Origin: Mesorhizobium sp. CA8
Lineage (GTDB): Bacteria > Pseudomonadota > Alphaproteobacteria > Rhizobiales > Rhizobiaceae
Length of the DNA: 64,000 nucleotides
Assembly: GCF_020164955.1 (NCBI RefSeq)
Contig: NZ_JAIUHG010000021.1
Span: 1-64,000, forward strand
Direction: 5' to 3'
The translations under genes were made by a program, and so were the position numbers. This document shows, piece by piece, positions 58,099 through 64,000 of the stretch; position 1 is the stretch's first letter, and each line of letters opens with the position of its first letter. Below the pieces are notes generated by a model. The model worked only from the letters and a program-made list of their open reading frames with translations. It was not told the DNA's origin and did not search any database.

Positions 58099-58404
58099 AT
58101 GAAACATGAAATCTGCAAGATCGCCGATATTCCGCAAACCGGCAGCCTAATCGCGCCCTTCTTCGGCCGCGAGGTCCATGTCTGGCGCAGCGGCGAGCGC
58201 ATCCGCGCCGCGGCCAATGTCTGCCTGCATTTCGGCGGACCGCTAGACTGCAAGGACGGTTCACTTGTCTGCCAATGGCATGGCGCGAAGTTCGGCATGG
58301 ATAACGGCGAGCGTCTCGAAGGGCCGGCGCCGAAGGGTTCCCGCCTGATGTTCTTGTCGACCCGCGTCGAAGACGGCGCGCTCAACTATGTCTGGGGCGA
58401 GTGA
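58099..58404 (+). CDS. Rieske-type 2Fe-2S ferredoxin
   Basis: A 101-residue protein consisting of a single Rieske domain. Cluster ligands are visible as CLHFGGPL (CxH, near residue 42) and CQWHGAKF (CxxH, near 58). It lacks any catalytic alpha-subunit domain, so it resembles NirD/ferredoxin-type Rieske proteins that transfer electrons or bind to an oxygenase. The GST gene follows 1 nt later, and both sit behind the MarR boxes (AAGGAG at 58085-58090 is the ribosome site). A detoxification role is inferred from this pairing. Confidence 0.9.
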   Translation: MKHEICKIADIPQTGSLIAPFFGREVHVWRSGERIRAAANVCLHFGGPLDCKDGSLVCQWHGAKFGMDNGERLEGPAPKGSRLMFLSTRVEDGALNYVWGE

Positions 58405-58405
58405 G

Positions 58406-59125
58406 ATGACCGCCAGCCTCACCCTCGTCAGCCATCATTTGTGCCCGTACGTCCAGCGCGCGGCCATCTCACTCGCCGAAAAAGGCGTGCCGTTCGAGCG
58501 CGTCTATGTCGATCTTTCCGACAAGCCGGATTGGTTCAGGGCCATTTCGCCGCTCGGCAAGGTGCCGCTGCTCAGCGTCCGGCACGACCATTCGCAGGAG
58601 GTGATTTTCGAATCCGCCGTCATCCTCGAATTCCTAGAGGAGACCGAAGCCAATCCCTTGCACCCGGCCGACCCGCTGGCGCGAGCCAGGCATCGCGCCT
58701 GGATCGAATTCGGCTCGGCCATCCTCAATGCCATCGGCCGCTTCTATTCCGCTGCCGACGAAGCCGCTTTCCTCCATGAAAGCAGCGGCTTGTCCGGGAT
58801 GTTCGCGCGTGTGGAGGCGGAACTGTCCGCAAGGCAAAGCGGCCGGTGGTTCGCCGGCGAGCGCTTCTCGCTGGTCGACGCCGTCTACGGACCGGTCTTC
58901 CGCTACTTCGACACGTTCGACAGCATCGGCGATTTCGGCATTCTCGACGGCAAGCCGCTCGCCCAGGCATGGCGGACAGCCTTGAGCAAACGGAAATCGG
59001 TGAAGGAGGCAGTCGGCGCGGATTACCCGCAGCGGCTGCATGCCTTCCTTCGGGCAAAGGGATCTTACCTGTCCGAGATCATCCGGCTGCAGGCCATTGC
59101 AACTCCGCAAGCCCTATCCGCCTGA
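58406..59125 (+). CDS. Glutathione S-transferase family protein
   Basis: A 239-residue GST. The N-terminal thioredoxin domain has SHHLCPYVQRAAISLAEKGVPFE (residues 9-31) with the CPYVQR site, in which Cys is likely catalytic as in omega/beta-type enzymes, then SPLGKVPLLSV and ESAVILEFLEE (near 65-75, the glutathione-binding SAV motif). The C-terminal helical domain contains FSLVDAVYGPVFRY. ATG 58406 (MTASLTLVSHH) is 1 nt after the Rieske stop. Its 3' end overlaps the convergent monooxygenase gene by 47 nt. Confidence 0.9.
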   Translation: MTASLTLVSHHLCPYVQRAAISLAEKGVPFERVYVDLSDKPDWFRAISPLGKVPLLSVRHDHSQEVIFESAVILEFLEETEANPLHPADPLARARHRAWIEFGSAILNAIGRFYSAADEAAFLHESSGLSGMFARVEAELSARQSGRWFAGERFSLVDAVYGPVFRYFDTFDSIGDFGILDGKPLAQAWRTALSKRKSVKEAVGADYPQRLHAFLRAKGSYLSEIIRLQAIATPQALSA

Positions 59126-60308
59126 ACGGGTCGACCACGGTTCCCGCGACCATGGCGGCAAGGAATTGCGGTCCCGGCGGGATTCTCGCCAGTGCCGCCA
59201 CCATGCGGTCACGGACAAAGGGCAAGGCTGCGGAGTCTGATTGGTAGAACGGCGTCAGCGACAGCGACAGCGCCTGGAAGACGCGCACATGCCAACGGCG
59301 CGCGCTTGCATAGGCCGCCAGCGCTTCATCGATGCCGTCCGCCTTCGCCAGCGCATGGCTGAGCGCGGCGGCGTCGAGCAGCGCCATGTTCGCGCCTTGC
59401 CCGAGTTGCGGGCTGGTCGAATGCGCGGCGTCGCCGATGACGGCAAGCCGCCGGCCGGCCGGCCGCCTCATCGTGTGATGACCGTAACGGGCGAGCGAGA
59501 GCTGCTCGAAACTGTCGATCTGGCCGGTGAAGGCCTCGCACTCCGGCCAGACCGAAACCACGCGCGCCTTCCATGCTTCGAGCCCCTCGGCCTTTAGCCG
59601 TTCGGTATCGTCCGGCTTGAGGCTCCAGAAGAAGGCCGCCATGTCCTGCGCGCCAGGCTCGGGCCGGCCGATGGGCAGCACCCCGACCATTATGCTTGCC
59701 TTGTCGTAGCGCTGCAGCAGCGCGCTTCTGTCAAAGCCGTCCCGCCAACCGAGCGACGCCCAGAATGCGCCATAGGCGAGCGGTCGCGGCATGGCGTTGT
59801 CGCCGAGATACGGTCGCAGTTTCGAGCGCGCGCCGCTGGCATCGACAATGAGGTCGAACGGTCCGAGCCGTCTGCCGTTGCTGCAGACCAGCGTCGCGCG
59901 CTCGGCCGTCTCCAGGGTCTCGACCTCGACATTGGTTTCGATGGCGATCGCTTCGCGCAAGGCAGCGCGGAAGAGCACGCCGAACAGCGCCGCCCGGTGG
60001 ATCGCGAGGCCGAAGCGGCGGCCGCGCCGCGCGTCGTAGCGGACCTCAAGCACGGTGCGCCCGCTCCTGGCGTCGGTGCCGTGCAGCCGTTCGATGCGGC
60101 TGCCAAGCGAAAGGATCTCGTCGAGCAGGCCGAGATCGGCGAGCACGGTCAGCCCGGTTGGCTGCAGGATGAGGCCGGAGCCGACCGGCTTCGGCGCGTC
60201 GAAGCGCTCGAAAATAGTGACCTTGTGCCCGGCTCGCTTGAGGTAAAGCGCTGCCGCCAGCCCGGCCGGCCCCGCCCCGGCAATCGCGATCTCGTAAGAC
60301 TTGCCCAT
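59079..60308 (-). CDS. FAD-dependent aromatic hydroxylase-type monooxygenase
   Basis: A 409-residue group A flavoprotein monooxygenase. Motifs: the dinucleotide-binding fold IAGAGPAGLAAALYLKRAGHKVTIFER (near residue 8-34), the DG-type segment around LIVDASGARSKLRPYLG (near 153), and the FAD ribityl motif GDAAHSTSPQLGQGANMALLDA (near 287-308). The substrate is not evident; relatives include hydroxybenzoate, salicylate and ubiquinone-pathway hydroxylases. ATG 60308 (MGKSYEIAIAGAG) is chosen; the frame continues upstream over 64 non-conserved codons. It converges with the GST gene. Confidence 0.9.
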   Translation of the reverse strand: MGKSYEIAIAGAGPAGLAAALYLKRAGHKVTIFERFDAPKPVGSGLILQPTGLTVLADLGLLDEILSLGSRIERLHGTDARSGRTVLEVRYDARRGRRFGLAIHRAALFGVLFRAALREAIAIETNVEVETLETAERATLVCSNGRRLGPFDLIVDASGARSKLRPYLGDNAMPRPLAYGAFWASLGWRDGFDRSALLQRYDKASIMVGVLPIGRPEPGAQDMAAFFWSLKPDDTERLKAEGLEAWKARVVSVWPECEAFTGQIDSFEQLSLARYGHHTMRRPAGRRLAVIGDAAHSTSPQLGQGANMALLDAAALSHALAKADGIDEALAAYASARRWHVRVFQALSLSLTPFYQSDSAALPFVRDRMVAALARIPPGPQFLAAMVAGTVVDPFRRIGLAELQWPAAG

Positions 60309-60393
60309 CGGCCCCCCAACCCGACCCCTGCGGGGACAATCCCGCTTGGAACGCACCGGATCAATCGGGCGCTTTGACGCTTGTATCGAGAGA

Positions 60394-60804
60394 TCAGCCT
60401 TGGGCGGCGTCGAAGGCGGCGCGCGCACCGCGCACCGCGTCATGATTGAGTTCGGCCCATTGAACGAGCTGTTGCAGAGGCAGGAACATCGAGCGCCCAA
60501 GATCGGTCAAGCTGTATTCGACGCTTGGCGGCTTGGTCGGGAACACTTCGCGATGCACATAGCCGTCGCGCTGCAGGTCATAGAGCGTCTGCGTCAGCAT
60601 GCGCTGGGAGATGTCGGGAACCAGCCGCCGCAACTCGCCGAATCGGTAGGGTTTTTCTGCCAGTGCCATGACCAGCAACGAACTCCATTTACCGCTGATG
60701 CCCTGGATGACGTCACGGACCGGGCAGTCTGCGAAATTGCCGCCGTTCGTCATGGCCTTATAGAGCTCGAGCTTGGCTTTCAGGTTGAAGATCTTGCTGT
60801 CCAT
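60394..60804 (-). CDS. HxlR family transcriptional regulator (QorR/YtfH-like)
   Basis: A 136-residue winged-helix regulator. CPVRDVIQGISGKWSSLLVMALAEKPYRFGELRRLVPDISQRMLTQTLYDLQRDGYVHREVFPTKPPSVEYSLTDLG-type sequence (about residues 26-102) is the HxlR domain; the single cysteine before PVRDV corresponds to the redox-sensing Cys of QorR. It is divergent from a QorB-type quinone reductase gene, the arrangement of ytfH-ytfG in E. coli, so redox or quinone-stress control of that gene is likely. ATG 60804 (MDSKIFNLK) is preferred over the extension to 60897. Confidence 0.88.
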   Translation of the reverse strand: MDSKIFNLKAKLELYKAMTNGGNFADCPVRDVIQGISGKWSSLLVMALAEKPYRFGELRRLVPDISQRMLTQTLYDLQRDGYVHREVFPTKPPSVEYSLTDLGRSMFLPLQQLVQWAELNHDAVRGARAAFDAAQG

Positions 60805-60914
60805 GGCGACATCCGCTGATCGAATTCGGCCGGCCAGAGTGGTTCCCTGGCTGTGCCTACCTCCCGAAAAAATGCCTTCTTTACGGCTTGGGGTCAATTC
60901 CTATTTTAGTGCTG

Positions 60915-60929
60915 GTCTCTTTTTGAGAC
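60915..60929. promoter_or_regulatory. Candidate operator between the HxlR and quinone reductase genes
   Basis: Inverted repeat GTCTC-TTTTT-GAGAC (60915-60929) in the 168-nt divergent intergenic space, 43 nt before the reductase start. Position fits a shared operator for the divergent pair; no protein evidence. Confidence 0.45.
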
Positions 60930-60972
60930 TACCAATCGATCCGCCCTCCGACGCAATTTTCAGGAACCTCCC

Positions 60973-61866
60973 ATGACCGAAACCCTTCTCGTCACCGGCG
61001 CCTCCGGCCAGCTTGGCCGCGCCGTCATCAATCACTTGCTCGAAGCGCAGAAAATTGCGCCAGCCAACATCATCGCCACCACGCGTAACCCCGAAAACCT
61101 CGCCGATCTGGCTGCGCGGGGCATCGCTGTTAGAGCCGCCGACTTCGACGATATGGCTTCACTGGAAGAAGCGTTCAGGGGCGCCGACCGGGTGCTTATC
61201 ATCTCGACCGGCGAGCTTGACCTGAAAAGCGACCGGCGTTTGAAACAACATCAGGCAGCGGTGGCGGCGGCCAAGACAGCAGGCGTCTCGCACCTGCTGT
61301 ACACCTCGATGCCAAATCCCGAGCCGGGCTCGCCGGTGCTGTTTGCCGGCGACCACTACGGCACCGAGCAGGCGATCAAGGCAAGCGGCATCCCCTACAC
61401 CATCTTCCGCAACGGCTGGTATCAGGAGAACCTGTTCATGTCGCTGCCGCATGCCATTTCCTCGGGCAAGTGGTACACGTCGGCCGCCGACGGGCGCGTC
61501 GCCCACGGCGCGCGCGACGATATGGCGGCCGCCATCGCCGCCGGCCTCGCATCCGGCTCCAAGGAAAGCCACATCTACACGCTGACCGGCCCGCAGGCCT
61601 ACACCACGAACGAAATTGCAGCGCTGGTAAGCGAGGTGACCGGCAAGCCGCTGGAGGTCATCCAACTGCCGGACGAGGCGCTGACCGAAGGCGTCAAGGC
61701 GGCAGGCGTTCCCGAGGATTTCGCCCGCATCATCGTCTCCTTCGACGTCAACACCCGCGCCGGCCGCATAGGCGAGGTGACCGATGCCGTCGAAAGACTC
61801 TCGGGCCGCAAGCCGCGGACGCTGAAGCAGTTCCTCGAAGCGAATAAGACGGCCCTGCTCGGCTGA
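60973..61866 (+). CDS. NAD(P)H:quinone oxidoreductase, QorB/NmrA-like family
   Basis: A 297-residue atypical short-chain-dehydrogenase-like reductase. The N-terminal nucleotide-binding motif VTGASGQLGRAVINHLLE (residues 7-24), ATTRNPENLADLAARGIAVRAADFDD (near 36-61), YTSMPNPEPG in the position of the QorB YTS segment, and FRNGWYQENLF (near 152) match E. coli QorB (YtfG). It probably reduces quinones using NADPH. It follows a GGAACCTCCC-like leader and is divergent from the HxlR regulator. Confidence 0.88.
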   Translation: MTETLLVTGASGQLGRAVINHLLEAQKIAPANIIATTRNPENLADLAARGIAVRAADFDDMASLEEAFRGADRVLIISTGELDLKSDRRLKQHQAAVAAAKTAGVSHLLYTSMPNPEPGSPVLFAGDHYGTEQAIKASGIPYTIFRNGWYQENLFMSLPHAISSGKWYTSAADGRVAHGARDDMAAAIAAGLASGSKESHIYTLTGPQAYTTNEIAALVSEVTGKPLEVIQLPDEALTEGVKAAGVPEDFARIIVSFDVNTRAGRIGEVTDAVERLSGRKPRTLKQFLEANKTALLG

Positions 61867-62013
61867 AGTCTGGCGCGCCTGGGAGATCGTTCCCCCGGGC
61901 GCGCTTCACTTCGATTTCTTGAGCATTCATCGGTCGCGACAAGCGCGTCTTCCCGCGATCGCGGCGCCAGCCGAGCAAGCGCCCGCCTGCCTCGGCACTG
62001 CTCCGCCAACCTG

Positions 62014-63933
62014 TCAGATAGCGACCTGCGTACCGATTTCGACCACGCGTCCGGTAGGGATCTGGAAGTACTCCGTCGCGTCCGCGGCCGTTCGCGCCAG
62101 GCCGATGAACAGCCGGTCCTGCCAGACCGGCATGCCGGAATTGGGTGAGGCCTTCAATGAGCGCCGCGACAGGAAGAAGGATGTCGTCATGATGTCGAAC
62201 TTCCATCCCTGCTTGCGGCAGATAGCCAAGGCGCGCGGAATGTTGGGCTGCTCCATATAGCCGAAAGTCAGCGTCACGCGCATGAAAAGCTCGTTGACGG
62301 TTTCCAGCTTGACGCGCTCGCTGTCGGGCACAACCGGCTGCGGCGCCGTCACCACCGACAGGATGACGTTCTTTTCGTGCAGCACCTTGTAATGCTTCAG
62401 GCTGTGCATCAGCGCCGTCGGCGCGCTCAGCGGATCGCTGGTCAGGAACACAGCGGTGCCCGAGACCAGCTGCGGCTTCTTCTTCAACAGGTTCGCCGCC
62501 AGGAAATCGAGCGGGATTTCGTTGCGGCGGGTCTTGTCGAACAGATAGCGGCTGCCGCGCACCCAGGTCCACATGCCGAGGATGATGGCGAAGGCGACCG
62601 CGAGCGAGGCCCAACCGCCCTCGAACACCTTGACGATGTTGGAGGCGAAGAAGCCGATGTCGATGAAAGCAAACAGCACGGTCAGCACCACGGCTCGCCA
62701 CAGCGGCCATTTCCAGATGCGGGCCATGACCACGAAAAGGAGCACGGTCGTCACCAGCATGTTGCCGGTGACCGAAATGCCATAGGCTGAGGCGAGCTTG
62801 CTGGACTCGCCGAAGCCAACCACCAGCAGCATCACCACCAGCGCCAGCAGCATGTTGACACGCGGCATATAAACCTGGCCGGACTGCTTTTCCGACGTAT
62901 GCAGGATTTCGAGCCGCGGCAGCATGTTGAGCTGCACCGCCTGCCGCGTCAGCGAATAGGCGCCGGAGATGACCGCCTGGCTGGCGATGACGGTCGCCGC
63001 CGTCGCCAGCACCACCATCGGGACGAGCGCCCAGCCCTCGTTCATTTCGAAGAACGGATGGCCGACCATGCCGCCCTTGGCGAGCACATAGGCGCCCTGC
63101 CCGGCATAGTTCAGGAGCAGGCAGGGAAAGACGATCGCCAGCCACGCCAGCACGATCGGCTTGCGGCCGAAATGGCCAAGGTCGGCATAAAGCGCCTCGG
63201 CGCCGGTGACCGCCAGGAAGATCGCGCCGATGGTGACGAAGGCGACGTCGGGCGAGTGGATCAGGAAGGCAACAATGTAATGCGGGCTGATCGCCCACAG
63301 TATCTCCGGATCGGCAATGATGTGGTTCAGCCCGGAAAGACCTATTGCCAGGAACCAGACGGCCGTGATCGGACCGAAGATCATGGCCACGCCGCCCGTG
63401 CCGAACCGTTGCACGGCAAACAGGATGGCGAGGATGAGCAGGGTCAGTGGAACGACATAGGGCTGGAAGGCCGGCGTGACGACATTCATGCCTTCGACCG
63501 CCGACAGCACCGAGATGGCCGGCGTGATGACGGCGTCGCCGAAAAACAGCGACGCTCCGGCAATGCCGACCGCAAGGATGATTGCCGAGCGGCTCGAAAA
63601 ACTGCTGCGCGCAAGCGCCATCAGCGACAGCACGCCGCCCTCGCCGCGGTTGTCGGCACGCAGGACGAACATGATGTATTTGATCGTGACGATGATCGTC
63701 AGCGACCAGATGATCAAGGACAGCACGCCCAGAATGTCGCCGCGATCGGCGGCCGCGCCGCGCGAGGACGCCACCAACGCTTCGCGAAACGCGTAGATCG
63801 GGCTGGTGCCGATATCGCCATAGACGATGCCCAGTGCGCCAAGCATGAGAACCTTGGTGCTGTGCTGCTCGATTTCCGCGTGGCTCGATTGGTCGACGGG
63901 CTCTGCGTCTGCACTACCATTGGCAAGGGCCAT
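62014..63933 (-). CDS. kup: Low-affinity potassium transporter Kup
   Basis: H+/K+ symporter of the KUP/HAK/KT family (639 aa), about 12 membrane spans followed by a cytoplasmic C-terminal domain of about 170 residues. Family motifs: LGALGIVYGDIGTSPIYAFREAL (near residue 31-53), GEGGVLSLMALAR (near 100), FFGDAVITPAISVLSAVEG (near 133) and VFLTSDPLSAPTALMHSLKHYKVLHEKN-type sequence (near 490-515). I chose ATG 63933 with GGAG 8 nt upstream; a GTG three codons earlier is also in frame. It is convergent with the quinone reductase gene across 147 nt without features. Confidence 0.95.
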   Translation of the reverse strand: MALANGSADAEPVDQSSHAEIEQHSTKVLMLGALGIVYGDIGTSPIYAFREALVASSRGAAADRGDILGVLSLIIWSLTIIVTIKYIMFVLRADNRGEGGVLSLMALARSSFSSRSAIILAVGIAGASLFFGDAVITPAISVLSAVEGMNVVTPAFQPYVVPLTLLILAILFAVQRFGTGGVAMIFGPITAVWFLAIGLSGLNHIIADPEILWAISPHYIVAFLIHSPDVAFVTIGAIFLAVTGAEALYADLGHFGRKPIVLAWLAIVFPCLLLNYAGQGAYVLAKGGMVGHPFFEMNEGWALVPMVVLATAATVIASQAVISGAYSLTRQAVQLNMLPRLEILHTSEKQSGQVYMPRVNMLLALVVMLLVVGFGESSKLASAYGISVTGNMLVTTVLLFVVMARIWKWPLWRAVVLTVLFAFIDIGFFASNIVKVFEGGWASLAVAFAIILGMWTWVRGSRYLFDKTRRNEIPLDFLAANLLKKKPQLVSGTAVFLTSDPLSAPTALMHSLKHYKVLHEKNVILSVVTAPQPVVPDSERVKLETVNELFMRVTLTFGYMEQPNIPRALAICRKQGWKFDIMTTSFFLSRRSLKASPNSGMPVWQDRLFIGLARTAADATEYFQIPTGRVVEIGTQVAI

Positions 63934-64000
63934 GGACGACACTCCGATAAAACGCGCGGTGCTCTACGCTTGCTGCAGTGCAATATCAAGTGCCCTGACG

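Overview
The window looks like a chromosomal segment of a high-GC alphaproteobacterium of the order Hyphomicrobiales (Rhizobiales), most likely Mesorhizobium or a close relative. The evidence is gene content and order: a 14-gene nuo operon with an extra helix-hairpin-helix protein between nuoF and nuoG, followed by birA, rnj, mce, a DUF1467 gene, proS and lolCD; an aerobic (cob-type) cobalamin cluster; a BA14K-family protein; direct-repeat GAAC-N7-GAAC LexA boxes; and RIME-like palindromic repeats between genes. The genus is inferred, not proven.

Layout. 1-5.2 kb: the end of a malate/succinate-CoA ligase alpha gene, then PEP carboxylase (a serine-cycle-like pair), tRNA-Leu(GAG), lipB, and a 28-residue membrane peptide gene whose promoter overlaps three phased LexA half-sites. 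A gene remnant and a palindromic repeat follow. 5.2-28.4 kb, minus strand: one long run, transcribed nuoA-B-C-D-E-F-(HhH)-G-H-I-J-K-L-M-N, birA, rnj, mce, DUF1467, proS, lolC, lolD. It encodes respiratory complex I, biotin ligase, RNase J, methylmalonyl-CoA epimerase, prolyl-tRNA synthetase and the lipoprotein-release ABC transporter. A candidate ~150-nt sRNA with its own promoter and terminator lies on the plus strand between proS and DUF1467.

28.7-46.0 kb: a YcaQ-type DNA glycosylase, then a cobalamin riboswitch heading DUF1636-cobW-cobN-cobG-cobH-cobI-cobJ-cobL-cobE-cobM-cobA-cobB-cobV-cobT. Most of these genes overlap by 4 nt; cobK is inverted inside the cluster. Together they cover uroporphyrinogen III to the hydrogenobyrinate level, the large cobalt chelatase subunit and two lower-loop assembly steps. 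cobF, cobO, cobQ, cobC, cobD, cobP and the small chelatase subunits are not in the window. Palindromic elements are inserted in frame in cobN and cobG.

46.0-48.1 kb: a small accessory patch between cobT and tRNA-Lys(CTT). It holds two orphan genes, one clearly AT-rich, and a degraded second copy of the cobT 3' end. 48.2-64 kb: a PhzF-family enzyme, a MacAB-like exporter in three genes, Nudix hydrolase plus EEP-family nuclease/phosphatase, BA14K and PilZ proteins, ilvC with an adjacent TetR gene and a duplicated ilvC 3' tail, a MarR gene with three palindromic boxes divergent from a Rieske-GST pair, an FAD monooxygenase, a divergent HxlR/quinone reductase pair (QorR/QorB-like), and the potassium transporter kup.

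The observations I would follow first are the LexA-controlled 28-residue membrane peptide (analogous in size and control to Caulobacter SidA), the coding palindromes in cobN and cobG, and the two 3'-end gene duplications at cobT and ilvC.
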